Assembly: GCA_964586235.1 (NCBI GenBank)
Contig: CAZPIO010000013.1
Location: 26,017-90,016, forward strand
Origin: JAUCQB01 sp964586235
Lineage (GTDB): Bacteria > Planctomycetota > Phycisphaerae > UBA1845 > PWPN01
Reading direction: 5' to 3'
DNA: 64,000 nt
Made by a program: the position numbers and the translations under genes. The notes below the pieces were generated by a model that was not told the origin of the DNA, searched no databases, and saw nothing but the letters and a program-made list of their open reading frames with translations. Below, one piece after another: positions 18,712-26,880 of the stretch (position 1 is its first letter; every line of letters begins with the position of its first letter).

Positions 18712-19047
18712 ATGGCCGGGCCGAACACCAAGACCTTCACCGAAGCCAACTTTCAAGAGGAAGTTCTCCAGGCGTCCGAGCCTGTTCTGGTCGATTTCTG
18801 GGCCGAGTGGTGCATGCCCTGCAAGGCTCTGGGCCCGACCATCGACGAACTGGCGACCGAGTACGCAGGCAAGGTCAAAATCGGCAAGGTCGACACCGAC
18901 GCCAACCCGTCGCTCGCAACGCAGTTCGGCATCAGCGCCATCCCGACAGTCATCCTCTTTCAAAACGGCGAGATCAAGGAACGTTTTGTGGGCCTGCGCA
19001 GCAAGCGCGATCTGCAGGCATCGCTCGACGGCTATGTGAAACGCTGA
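18712..19047 (+). CDS. trxA: Thioredoxin
   Basis: 111 residues, full length for a cytoplasmic thioredoxin. FWAEWCMPCKALGP carries the redox pair at about residues 33 and 36. The middle pair is Met-Pro rather than the usual Gly-Pro, which should shift the redox potential. FGISAIPTVILF supplies the cis-proline, and GLRSKRDLQASL ends the fold. CAGGAGCAAGCC gives a strong ribosome site. It is followed at 79 bp by the end of the convergent secretion operon. The role is general reduction of disulfides. Confidence 0.93.
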   Translation: MAGPNTKTFTEANFQEEVLQASEPVLVDFWAEWCMPCKALGPTIDELATEYAGKVKIGKVDTDANPSLATQFGISAIPTVILFQNGEIKERFVGLRSKRDLQASLDGYVKR

Positions 19048-19126
19048 GCAGCTCGCCCTCAATCCCGGCAAGCGACCATCACCCGAAAGCCTGAAAACCT
19101 CGATTCGCGATTGTCCGGCCTTGCAG

Positions 19127-19585
19127 TTACGGCGCCGTGGTCGGGGGCGCTTCCACGGCCGGAGCGGTTGAGGGCATGGTGCTCGGCGACACATCGGCCG
19201 GCGAGCTGAGCGGCAAGTCGATCTCATTCGTCGCGACCACCGAGCCGCGTTCCACACGCGTCGCAATCCGGCAGATGCGCCGCTCACCATCGGTCATCAC
19301 GGAAACGGTCGCCGAGGCGGTCAGGCATCGAGGAGCCAGCGAGCTGACGTCAAGATCGATGCCCGAGTCCGGCGGCTGCGCCGTCCACTCGGCGATATGA
19401 AGACGGGCGTATGCCAGCGCGCTGTCGTTGATCACCTGCGCGCCGAGCCGCACGCGGTCCAGTTGAAGCTCGCGGTATCGGTAGACGCCCCAGCAGGCGA
19501 TCAGAGCCAGCACCCCGGCCGTGAGCGTCATCACGATCAGCACGATGGTCAGCACGAGTCCGCGCCGGCGCCCTCCGCTTTTCAT
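19127..19585 (-). CDS. Putative minor pseudopilin (GspK-like position), last gene of secretion operon
   Basis: 152 residues. A basic start (MKSGGRRRG) leads into a hydrophobic helix LVLTIVLIVMTLTAGVLALI with no canonical Glu+5 prepilin motif, as in GspK-type proteins that lack it. The rest is a small soluble domain with a proline/threonine tail. It overlaps the preceding gene by ATGA, so it is translationally coupled. By position it would be the tip or accessory subunit of a pseudopilus. The family call rests on context; a single-pass membrane protein of other type is possible. Confidence 0.6.
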   Translation of the reverse strand: MKSGGRRRGLVLTIVLIVMTLTAGVLALIACWGVYRYRELQLDRVRLGAQVINDSALAYARLHIAEWTAQPPDSGIDLDVSSLAPRCLTASATVSVMTDGERRICRIATRVERGSVVATNEIDLPLSSPADVSPSTMPSTAPAVEAPPTTAP

Positions 19586-20085
19586 GACCCACCTCCGCGC
19601 CCCACGGCGGCCGCGGTCGTCAGACGGTAGTCGTGACCAGGCCCTCTCTCTATCGGTGCCCGGAAAGTGAAGAGTAGCCAGACCACGCCCGGCGAGGAGC
19701 CGATCGCCTCATGTCTGACGTCGGCCTCTGCCTTCTCCAGTCGCCACTCGTAGCGGGACGGTGTCGCTTCTGCCGGCCGCTCAGTCCGCTCCACCAGGGT
19801 GCCCGCAAAACGGTAAACAATCGCCGTCCCATCGCGACGCAACTCCAGGCTGGCACCGTCTTCGCCCCTCCTGGCCACGGCCTCATTCGCGTACGACGCA
19901 TCGGACCTAAGCCGGCGGGCGATGTCCCGCATCCGGGCCTGGTCTGACAACATGCAGGTCTCAAGCTGCTGCACGCGCAGAAGCCAGGCGCTGACCTCGT
20001 AGCCGACCGCCATCACCCCCAGGATCAGGGGCAGCATTCCGATGACTTCGATCAGCGAGTATCCTTTTCGCAGACGGTCCTTCAT
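19582..20085 (-). CDS. Minor pseudopilin with prepilin signal (GspJ-like)
   Basis: 167 residues from ATG 20085, which overlaps the upstream stop as ATGA. The start RKGYSLIEVIGMLPLILGVM is a class III prepilin signal: cleavage after Gly, aromatic +1, Glu at +5. The soluble part carries many charged residues and VVWLLFTFRAPIERG near the end. Prepilin peptidase would process it at the inner membrane for assembly into a short pseudopilus. Earlier in-frame starts run into the upstream coding region and are rejected. Assignment to J is by order and length only. Confidence 0.78.
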   Translation of the reverse strand: MKDRLRKGYSLIEVIGMLPLILGVMAVGYEVSAWLLRVQQLETCMLSDQARMRDIARRLRSDASYANEAVARRGEDGASLELRRDGTAIVYRFAGTLVERTERPAEATPSRYEWRLEKAEADVRHEAIGSSPGVVWLLFTFRAPIERGPGHDYRLTTAAAVGRGGGS

Positions 20086-20471
20086 GGGTTGCCTCCTGCC
20101 GGGATGAATCCGCTGACCTGCTCGCGGAGTTCCTTGCCTCCCCAGGCTGTCGCGGTCGCCGTCACCGTCACGCGGTTCAGACCTTTCCACTGGCCCTCGC
20201 CCGGCTGGGTCTGGGCTTGCAGAGAAACACCTTCAGGCAGCATACCCTCCGGCGGGGGCAGATCCGCCGGGGCACCCGCCATGATCCGCTCCCACTGTGC
20301 CGAGGCGGCCCAAACCAGCATCTCCCTCTGAAGCATCTCGTTGCGCGACTGGCGGTATTCGAACACAACGTCCGTGGCAAGCCCGGCGAGCAGCGCCAGA
20401 AGGGCAATGCCGACGACCAACTCGATCAGCGTCCATCCATGTCGACCGGTTCCGGGGCGTGGTTTTCTCAT
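20082..20471 (-). CDS. Minor pseudopilin with prepilin signal (GspH/I-like)
   Basis: 129 residues from ATG 20471, again in ATGA overlap with the gspF-like stop. GRHGWTLIELVVGIALLALL is a clear type III prepilin signal with Glu+5 and a hydrophobic helix. The soluble domain is short (about 95 residues) and contains VTVTATATAW near the end. Longer frames upstream are shadows of the GspF gene. It is one of three consecutive pilin-like subunits. Confidence 0.8.
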   Translation of the reverse strand: MRKPRPGTGRHGWTLIELVVGIALLALLAGLATDVVFEYRQSRNEMLQREMLVWAASAQWERIMAGAPADLPPPEGMLPEGVSLQAQTQPGEGQWKGLNRVTVTATATAWGGKELREQVSGFIPAGGNP

Positions 20472-21625
20472 ACGACAGGCACCCATCCTGTTACCGACTG
20501 GATCAACTGGACCAACGGAATGAACAGGGCGAGCACGATGAAGGCCAGCACCGCGCTCAGCGCGACCGTGCAAAGCGGCCACACCAACGAGTTCACCACC
20601 ATCCACCATCGCGTCACGATCGCCTCGTGGTAGTCGGCCGCGTACCGCAAGGCGGCGTCCATGTTGCCCGATCTCGCTCCGGCACCCAGCGCGACCGCCA
20701 GAACCGGCCCCAGGCCGGCGGTGCGGCAGGCCTCCACTGGGCCACCGCCCGCCTCCAACAGGTCGGCGAACCATCTCATGCGGTCGCGCACGTGCCGGTT
20801 CACGTCCAGGCACGCCGCGAGCCGTGCGGCCGAGGCCAGATCCATCCCGCTTGCCAGCGCGGTACGCATCAAACGAAGCATCTCCGCCATGCAGCGGCCG
20901 AACTCCATCCGCCGAACCCCCGGCAACGTGGCCCGGACGGATTCGCCGATTCTCGTCGTTAACGGGCGACCGTCGACGTACCAGACCCGCATCGCCAGCC
21001 AGATGAACGGAATTAACACAACCGGCACCCAGCCGGGCGGGGTCCCCTGGACAAACCATGCGGATATGTCGATCAACGCAACCGTGAGCCCGGGCAACGT
21101 GGTCCCGAAATCCGCGAAGATGGTCTTGAACTTGGGTATGATCGCGACCATGATCCCGCTGACAACGAAGCAACCGAAAGTGAGCACGATCGCAACATAG
21201 ATCCCGACCGGGACATCGAACAATCGCCGCCAGCGGGCCTTTCGGACAAGATACTCCTCCGCCTGCTCCATGGCGGCGGGCAGCCGGCCGGCTCTCTCAC
21301 CGGCCTCCGCCAGGCTCAGGACCAGCCGCGAGCACTCGCTATATCCCAGACGCATCGCCTCGGCCAGGGAGGCGCCCTGGGTCAGAAACCGCGATATCCG
21401 CTTGAGATGAACACGAGCCATGCCCTGCTCCGAATCGCCGGCCAGCGACAAGGCCGTCGCCAGCGGCAGGTTCTGGCGCAGCACCGAGCCGATCTGACCG
21501 ATCACGATGCGCTCGATCGCCGGACGCTGGAAAAAGGAGATGATGTACATCAATCCCTGCCAGAGCAGGACTATCACGACGACGGCGAGTATCGCAAAGA
21601 TGATTGCTACTGCGGGTGGAATCAT
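20468..21625 (-). CDS. GspF/PilC-family inner membrane platform protein (second copy)
   Basis: 385 residues from ATG 21625, preceded by GGTGAGG. It has an N-terminal membrane helix, then two GspF repeats: first with LATALSLAGDSEQG and LAEAGERAGRLPAAMEQ, second with ALASGMDLASAARLA and ALGAGARSGNMDAAL. Hydrophobic segments lie at about residues 5-25, 155-200 and 355-380. GspF proteins form the platform linking the ATPase to the pseudopilus. The N-terminal membrane helix replaces the usual soluble start seen in the first copy. It lies 16 bp after that copy and overlaps the next gene by ATGA. Confidence 0.86.
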   Translation of the reverse strand: MIPPAVAIIFAILAVVVIVLLWQGLMYIISFFQRPAIERIVIGQIGSVLRQNLPLATALSLAGDSEQGMARVHLKRISRFLTQGASLAEAMRLGYSECSRLVLSLAEAGERAGRLPAAMEQAEEYLVRKARWRRLFDVPVGIYVAIVLTFGCFVVSGIMVAIIPKFKTIFADFGTTLPGLTVALIDISAWFVQGTPPGWVPVVLIPFIWLAMRVWYVDGRPLTTRIGESVRATLPGVRRMEFGRCMAEMLRLMRTALASGMDLASAARLAACLDVNRHVRDRMRWFADLLEAGGGPVEACRTAGLGPVLAVALGAGARSGNMDAALRYAADYHEAIVTRWWMVVNSLVWPLCTVALSAVLAFIVLALFIPLVQLIQSVTGWVPVV

Positions 21626-21641
21626 GCGAGCCTCACCATTT

Positions 21642-22850
21642 CTAACTGGCCCCGCCGGATGACACACTGTTGACCAGGGTCACAAGCGGCAGGAACATCG
21701 CTACGATCATGAAAGCGAGCAAGCCGCCGAGAACGATGATCAGCAGCGGGAAAAGCAGCGTGCGGAGCATCGACTGAGCATGAATGGCGCGGTTCTCATA
21801 TGACCTCGCCAGTTGTCCAATGGCCGAGGGCAGGGCATCCCGCCCGACCGCAACCTGCACGCAGAATCCGAACAACGGGGGAATCACGCGCGCCGTCTGG
21901 CAGGCCACGAAAACGGAACGGCCTTGCTCGGTTTCGACCGCCAGGCGCTCGGCGTCGGCCGACAGCCGGACCGACCCGGTGGCCCCGCCGCCGAGCCGCA
22001 TCGCCTGGGGCAGGGGGATGCCGGTGGCCACGGCCGTGGAAACCGAACGCAGGAAGCGGGCGATCAGCGATGCGCGGTACACCCTGCCGACGATCGGAAT
22101 CGACATTAGAACATTCTCTCGCACCGACAGGCCCGCGGTCGAGAAACGCAGGCTCGTCCAGCCCACGATGAAGGCGGCCACCAGGCAGGCCAACACGAGA
22201 AGGATCAGCGGAAAAGACTCGGCGACATCAAGAACCAGCATGGTCATGGCCGGCAGCTTGGTGCCGAAGTCCGCGAATATTTCCCTGAACCGCGGCGCCA
22301 CCAGAACGAAGAAAACCGAGATGATCGTCAGGGCAATTCCCCCGACCAGAAGCGGGTACGTGATCACCTCCCAGATCAGCCGCCGGGTGTTCCCCGCCAG
22401 GCGCAAGTGCTGGTTGAGGTTCAGCAGGGTGGCGGGCAACTCGCCGGAATCGATTCCAGCCCGAATAACACGACTGTAGAGCAGCGGCAGGCCCTGCTCG
22501 CGCGCCGCAATTGCCTGATCGAGCGGCAGGCCGCGCCGCAGATCGCCTACCAGGCCGTTCACCCACTCCCGTAACCGCCGTGACTCGATGTCCCGAGCCA
22601 ACTGGGCCAGCCCTTCATCGAGGGCAATACCCGCCTCGGCCAGCGAGGCAAGCTGCTCGTTGAAGAAAACCAGGTCATCCTCGCTGATCGTCGCCATCCG
22701 CCGCGCCTGCGGTTCGGCGGTGCGCAGTTCCCGAACCTCGATCCGCATCTGGTTGAGATCATCGAGCGCCCGGTCGCGGCTGGAAGCCTCAACCCTTCCG
22801 GCAATCGCCGTTCCTCCGGGAGTCTGACCTTCGTATTCAAACCACGGCAT
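21642..22850 (-). CDS. GspF/PilC-family inner membrane platform protein (first copy)
   Basis: 402 residues from ATG 22850 with GGGAG 7 nt upstream; a TTG five codons earlier is less likely. It begins PWFEYEGQTPGGTAIAGRVEA, the standard opening of GspF proteins, then FNEQLASLAEAGIALDEGL and RAGIDSGELPATLLNLN of the first repeat, and TAVATGIPLPQAMRLG and QVAVGRDALPSAIGQL of the second. Three membrane segments are at about 165-190, 215-240 and 370-395. This is a complete GspF of normal length. Two unlike GspF genes in a row are unusual for classical T2SS. Confidence 0.9.
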   Translation of the reverse strand: MPWFEYEGQTPGGTAIAGRVEASSRDRALDDLNQMRIEVRELRTAEPQARRMATISEDDLVFFNEQLASLAEAGIALDEGLAQLARDIESRRLREWVNGLVGDLRRGLPLDQAIAAREQGLPLLYSRVIRAGIDSGELPATLLNLNQHLRLAGNTRRLIWEVITYPLLVGGIALTIISVFFVLVAPRFREIFADFGTKLPAMTMLVLDVAESFPLILLVLACLVAAFIVGWTSLRFSTAGLSVRENVLMSIPIVGRVYRASLIARFLRSVSTAVATGIPLPQAMRLGGGATGSVRLSADAERLAVETEQGRSVFVACQTARVIPPLFGFCVQVAVGRDALPSAIGQLARSYENRAIHAQSMLRTLLFPLLIIVLGGLLAFMIVAMFLPLVTLVNSVSSGGAS

Positions 22851-22865
22851 ATCCACATCTCCCAA

Positions 22866-24047
22866 TCACGTCCGAGGCGCCTCGTTGCACTCTGACACCA
22901 CCCGTCTGATGGCAGCCGGATGACTGAACAGTGACCCCAATACGCGACGGACTTCATCAACCGTCGTTCGGCCCTCATCGATGAGCCGGCGCGCATCCAC
23001 CCCCAGGTCCGGCCGGTTCGCGGTGATCACTCGACGCAGCTCGCCGGCCGATCGGCGGCTCAGAATCGCCTCCCGCAGCGGTTCATCCATCACCACAATC
23101 TGTCCGCAGGCCGTCCGGCCCGAGTACCCGGTATCCGCGCACGTCTCGCAACCCCGACCGCCGCAGGTTCCGCACACAAGCCGCACCAACCGCTGAGAGA
23201 ATACAACGGAAAGCGCTCCAACGATCTGGTAGGGCTCGATCCCCATCTCCAGGAGCCGGACCAGTGCCTCGGCCGGATCACCGCTGTGCATCGTGCTCAT
23301 GATCAGGTGACCGGTCAATGCGGCCTCCACGACAAGGTGGCCGGTCTGGGCATCCCGGACTTCGCCGACCAGAAGAACCTGAACATCCTGCCTCAGCAGC
23401 GAACGCATCGCCCGTACGTAGTCAAGTTCACCATGAGGCTGGATCTGGATCTGGGCCATGCCGCTCAGCCGCTGCTCAACCGGGTCCTCCAGGCTGACCA
23501 CGCTTCGGCCGGGGGTGGCACCAAGGATGTGCCTCGCCAGGGCATACAAAGTCGTACTCTTGCCGCTGCCTGCCGGTCCGGTAACCAGGATCAGACCATG
23601 AGGCTGCTCGGCCGCCGTACGGAATTCCGTCACCACTTCATCGGAGAGACCCAGGTCGTCTAGGCCGCTGACCTGCCCGACCGAGTACATCAGACGCACT
23701 ACTGCCCGTTCCCCCCGGACCGTCGGGAATGTGGCGACCCGGACATCGATCGGGGGCAGCCCGCCCGTCAGGTGCCCTGAGGCCTGAAATGACCCTTCCT
23801 GGGGGATATCCATGCGATAGGTGAGCAAACCGGCGAGCACCTTGAGGCGGGCAATGACGTTCTCGGCCAGACCCGCCGGCAGCCTGTCCATCTCGTGCAG
23901 GACCCCATCGAGCCGGTACCTGACCCACATCCCGCCTTCGGACGGCTCGAAATGGACATCGCTGGCCCGCCGGGCGATCGCTCGGGTTAACAGGGCGTCT
24001 ACGAGCTGAACGACGGTGCTCCCCACTGGATAGCCGCTATCAGTCAT
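22866..24047 (-). CDS. GspE/PilB-type secretion ATPase, N-terminally short
   Basis: 393 residues from ATG 24047 with GGGGAAG upstream. It lacks the N1 domain of standard GspE (about 500-560 residues) and starts directly at the N2-like part: SDVHFEPSEGGMWVRYRLDG. The ATPase core has Walker A GPAGSGKSTT (about residue 160), Asp box LEDPVE, Walker B LLVGEVRDAQT and the His box TGHLIMSTMHSGD. A four-cysteine zinc knuckle C-x2-C-x4-C-x2-C lies at about 289-299. It should power pseudopilus assembly at the inner membrane. It is the first gene of the six-gene operon running to 19127. Confidence 0.9.
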   Translation of the reverse strand: MTDSGYPVGSTVVQLVDALLTRAIARRASDVHFEPSEGGMWVRYRLDGVLHEMDRLPAGLAENVIARLKVLAGLLTYRMDIPQEGSFQASGHLTGGLPPIDVRVATFPTVRGERAVVRLMYSVGQVSGLDDLGLSDEVVTEFRTAAEQPHGLILVTGPAGSGKSTTLYALARHILGATPGRSVVSLEDPVEQRLSGMAQIQIQPHGELDYVRAMRSLLRQDVQVLLVGEVRDAQTGHLVVEAALTGHLIMSTMHSGDPAEALVRLLEMGIEPYQIVGALSVVFSQRLVRLVCGTCGGRGCETCADTGYSGRTACGQIVVMDEPLREAILSRRSAGELRRVITANRPDLGVDARRLIDEGRTTVDEVRRVLGSLFSHPAAIRRVVSECNEAPRT

Positions 24048-24371
24048 CAGACTTCCCCGCAACGCGATCCTACAAGGCCGGTCTGGGCTCAGAACCGCTC
24101 AGAAAGGCCGGATGGCACGAGAATATCCACCCGGGCAGCCTCCCAGGCAAGCCGTCGGGACTGACCGGGCCGACGCCTCGTGCCATCCGCCGGCCCCGCA
24201 TTCTGGCTCGAGGCTCCCGCCTCTCAAAGACTTAGAAGCGTTGCCAGGGACCTTGTTAGGGTCAGGCAGCGGTTCAAGGAAAATCTGCAAATTCCGGTCG
24301 ATTCGGCACTCCAGGCGTATACATCTCCCCCCAGTATGCGTCATAATTAGTTAGTACAGGAGTACCCCACC
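24048..24371. other. Divergent promoter region between secretion operon and ECF sigma gene
   Basis: 324 bp with no credible gene. It must drive the gspE-like operon leftward and the sigma gene rightward. CATAAT at 24342-24347 is a possible -10, but there is no good -35 at the right distance, in keeping with ECF-type or other promoters. ACAGGAG lies before the sigma gene. No terminator or riboswitch was recognised. Confidence 0.5.
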
Positions 24372-24959
24372 ATGGCCCGGGCTGCCTCCGCTGCATTGCC
24401 CCTGGAACTCCGCACCGTCCTGGCTGGGCTGGCATCCGCCGAGGTCACCGACGACCAGCAGTGGATCGTGACCCTGATGCGCAGGCACGGACCGGCCGTG
24501 GTCACTCTGCTCTGGCGGATGCTGGGCTCCGAACAGGACGTCCTGGACGCCTACCAGACGGCGATCTGCCGGCTGACGGCCAAGGGAAGCGACGGGCTTG
24601 GCTCCAACCCACCGGGTTATTTCTATCGAACGGTCGCCAACGCCGGTATCGAGATCCTCCGGGCCAGGCAGCGACACCGGGCATGCTGGCCGACCGTCGT
24701 CGACCTGCAGCGGAGACGCACCGAGGACCGGCCGCAACCCGTGGGGCTCGATCAGCGCGAAATCATCGACAAAATGAGGCAGGCCATCTGCCAGTTACCT
24801 TCACATCTGCGGAACGTCATCGTTCTGCGCGAACTGGCCGAACTGCCCTATGCCCAAGTCGCCAGGATCCTGGGGATACGGAACGGCACCGCCAGGCTGT
24901 ATCGCCGGGAAGCCATCCTGCGGCTTGCAGACATGATTGGACGGGAGGCAAATCCATGA
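24372..24959 (+). CDS. ECF-type sigma-70 family RNA polymerase sigma factor
   Basis: 195 residues with the two-domain ECF layout. Region 2 is at about residues 30-95 (LMRRHGPAVVTLLWRMLGSE, then DAYQTAICRL), and region 4 at about 135-190 (ICQLPSHLRNVIVLRELAEL, YAQVARILGI, ending LYRREAILRLA). Region 3 is absent, as expected. CAGGAG lies about 11 nt before the ATG. Its stop overlaps the next start as ATGA, so the anti-sigma-like protein is made with it. It diverges from the secretion operon, a possible target (inference). Confidence 0.9.
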   Translation: MARAASAALPLELRTVLAGLASAEVTDDQQWIVTLMRRHGPAVVTLLWRMLGSEQDVLDAYQTAICRLTAKGSDGLGSNPPGYFYRTVANAGIEILRARQRHRACWPTVVDLQRRRTEDRPQPVGLDQREIIDKMRQAICQLPSHLRNVIVLRELAELPYAQVARILGIRNGTARLYRREAILRLADMIGREANP

Positions 24960-25489
24960 GGCGTTTTGACAACATCTCTCGAAGGCCCAAGCACATCTCA
25001 AATGAGGGCCTCACCCAGTCAGGTTGCAGCAGACCGGATCTGCTCAAGTGGGCGGATACCGGCGGCGCGCTGCCCGGCCGGCTTTCCGATCACATTCGGC
25101 TCTGCCCGGGTTGCGCCGACCAGGTGCGACGGGTGAGCACGGTGCACACCGGCCTGATGCTGCTCCAGAATCAGCCGCTTCCGCACGGCCTGCACAACCG
25201 GGCGAGCAGCCGGGCTCTGCGCAGGCTCCGCCGCGTGGCGCGGGCGTCAGAGGCCGCCGCTCGCCTGCTGAAGATGCGGCCGGGCATGTCGCGGTGGCAG
25301 CGGGCCAGGCTGCACATCGCCCGTATATGCTGCGGGGCCGTCGCGGCCAGCCTCGTGCTGGTCGTCCGGGTGGGTGTGATAACCGGCGTCTATCACACTC
25401 GGGACATGGGTCAGCAACTGGCCGCCGCCCACTGGGACCGACACATCGACCCGAATCACGAGTGGCTCGACCCGCCCAGCATGGCGTAG
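24956..25489 (+). CDS. Anti-sigma-factor-like membrane protein with zinc-finger motif
   Basis: 177 residues from ATG 24956 in ATGA overlap with the sigma stop; a longer frame upstream only reads through the sigma gene. DHIRLCPGCADQV gives H-x3-C-x2-C, the core of zinc-binding anti-sigma domains (about residues 45-52). After a basic region there is one membrane segment, CCGAVAASLVLVVRVGVI (about residues 125-145), then a short outer tail. The layout fits an anchored anti-sigma factor that holds the ECF sigma factor until a signal arrives. No sensory domain is obvious. Confidence 0.75.
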   Translation: MRRFDNISRRPKHISNEGLTQSGCSRPDLLKWADTGGALPGRLSDHIRLCPGCADQVRRVSTVHTGLMLLQNQPLPHGLHNRASSRALRRLRRVARASEAAARLLKMRPGMSRWQRARLHIARICCGAVAASLVLVVRVGVITGVYHTRDMGQQLAAAHWDRHIDPNHEWLDPPSMA

Positions 25490-25502
25490 TACCCTGTCGG
25501 GC

Positions 25503-25793
25503 ATGATTACGCTTAGCCAGCAAGGCGAGGACGTCCTTCTGCCCGTGAAGATCGTCCCGAAATCATCTCGCGACAAGATCGTCGGTGAATTGGACGGCGC
25601 CCTCAAGATCACCGTCTCGGCGGCGCCCGAAAAAGGGGCGGCCAACGCGGCGGTCTGCAAACTCATCGCCAAAACACTGGGGCTGCGCACGGCACAGGTC
25701 ACGGTTGAGGCCGGCCACGGCTCGCCGAGAAAGACCCTCCGCATCAACGGCCTGGTCGTGGCGACCGTTCGCGAGAAGCTGGAGATCGACTGA
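25503..25793 (+). CDS. DUF167/YggU family protein
   Basis: 96 residues, the family's normal size. VKIVPKSSRDKIVGELDGAL and ITVSAAPEKGAANAAVCKLIAKTLGL are the two conserved blocks (the latter quoted in part), with the Gly/Ala/Asn turn PEKGAANAAV as signature. Members are small alpha/beta proteins of unknown function found in most bacteria. The gene starts 13 bp after the anti-sigma-like gene and may be transcribed with it. Confidence 0.9.
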   Translation: MITLSQQGEDVLLPVKIVPKSSRDKIVGELDGALKITVSAAPEKGAANAAVCKLIAKTLGLRTAQVTVEAGHGSPRKTLRINGLVVATVREKLEID

Positions 25794-25905
25794 GCTGCCA
25801 CGGCCAGTCGGCCGTCCGCCAGCCCTTGCCGGCCCTTTCGACCGCGAGAAACCGCAACTCTCGCGTATAATATACCGATGCCGTGCGGTTGCTTGTTGGT
25901 GGTGT

Positions 25906-26880
25906 ATGACGTGGCGAGTGTATCCAGTCCGCAGTGGTCGGCCAGGACCCGGGGCCACCCTGGGCTTCACCTTGATTGAGGTCCTTGTTGTCGTTGCCAT
26001 CATCGCCCTTCTCGTCGCCGTGCTGCTGCCGGCGCTGGCCCGGGCCCGCGAGCAGACTCGGGCGGCGGTGTGCCTCTCACATCTGAAGCAGCAGGGCATC
26101 GCCTGTTCGGCCTACTCCTCCGATAATAAGGCGATCCTGCCGTGGGCCGGCTCGTTCAGGTTCTCGTTGATGGAGGGTAAGTACTACCTCGGGTACACCA
26201 ACAGTGAGCTGCACGACTGGGCCCTCGTGAACATCGGCCCACTCTATCCCAAGTACGTGGGGGCGAACCCGGAACTCTTTTACTGCCCGAACAACAGGGC
26301 CACCGACAGCACCGGATCGAACGGCGTCGCCCAGTTCCTGAGCTGCTATCGCGCCCCCAAACGCGGCCAGCCGGGATATCAGAACTCGCACACCTTCCCC
26401 ATCTCCCCTTTCAGCTCATACAACTACGCCGCACCCCTGATCCCCGCCGCCTCGCCGCGCGACGCCGGCGGCCAGATGTACCCGGAAGAGTCGGTCCGCT
26501 ACGGCGACGCGTCGCTGGCGAACGAATCGCCCTACTGGCAGTACCTGAACGAGGCCGTTGATTCCGCTCCGGAATTCCTCGGCCCGTTCCCCACCGGGGC
26601 ACGCGGCAAGCATGCCATCCACGCCTTCATTACGGACGGTTACTTCGCGGGCAAGGACACCTTCACCTGGGAGGGCAAGCTATACGACCGCGAGCCTTAC
26701 GAGGGCTACCACCTCAAGAGTTACAACGTCCTGTATAGCGATCTACACGCCAAGCGAGTGGTTGATCCCCAGGGCCAGATTCACGCCGCCCAACTCAACC
26801 CCATCCGCTACAACAACCCGGGCGGGACCAATGCGACAAAGGTCTTCAAGGTGTGGGACCATTTCTCGCGCAACCACTGA
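25906..26880 (+). CDS. Prepilin-type secreted protein (planctomycete H-X9-DG-like class)
   Basis: 324 residues from ATG 25906. LGFTLIEVLVVVAIIALLVA is a textbook type III prepilin signal (cleavage before Phe, Glu at +5), followed by AVLLPALARAREQTRAAVCL and LKQQGIACSAYSSDN, the helix and turn common to the large planctomycete/verrucomicrobial family of pseudopilin-like proteins. Near the C-terminus YNVLYSDLHAKRV replaces the usual D-G-H motif. Family members are abundant per genome and of unknown role, perhaps surface fibres. It lies beside the secretion operon, whose ATPase could assemble it. Its 3' end overlaps the convergent SUKH gene by 35 bp. Confidence 0.87.
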   Translation: MTWRVYPVRSGRPGPGATLGFTLIEVLVVVAIIALLVAVLLPALARAREQTRAAVCLSHLKQQGIACSAYSSDNKAILPWAGSFRFSLMEGKYYLGYTNSELHDWALVNIGPLYPKYVGANPELFYCPNNRATDSTGSNGVAQFLSCYRAPKRGQPGYQNSHTFPISPFSSYNYAAPLIPAASPRDAGGQMYPEESVRYGDASLANESPYWQYLNEAVDSAPEFLGPFPTGARGKHAIHAFITDGYFAGKDTFTWEGKLYDREPYEGYHLKSYNVLYSDLHAKRVVDPQGQIHAAQLNPIRYNNPGGTNATKVFKVWDHFSRNH

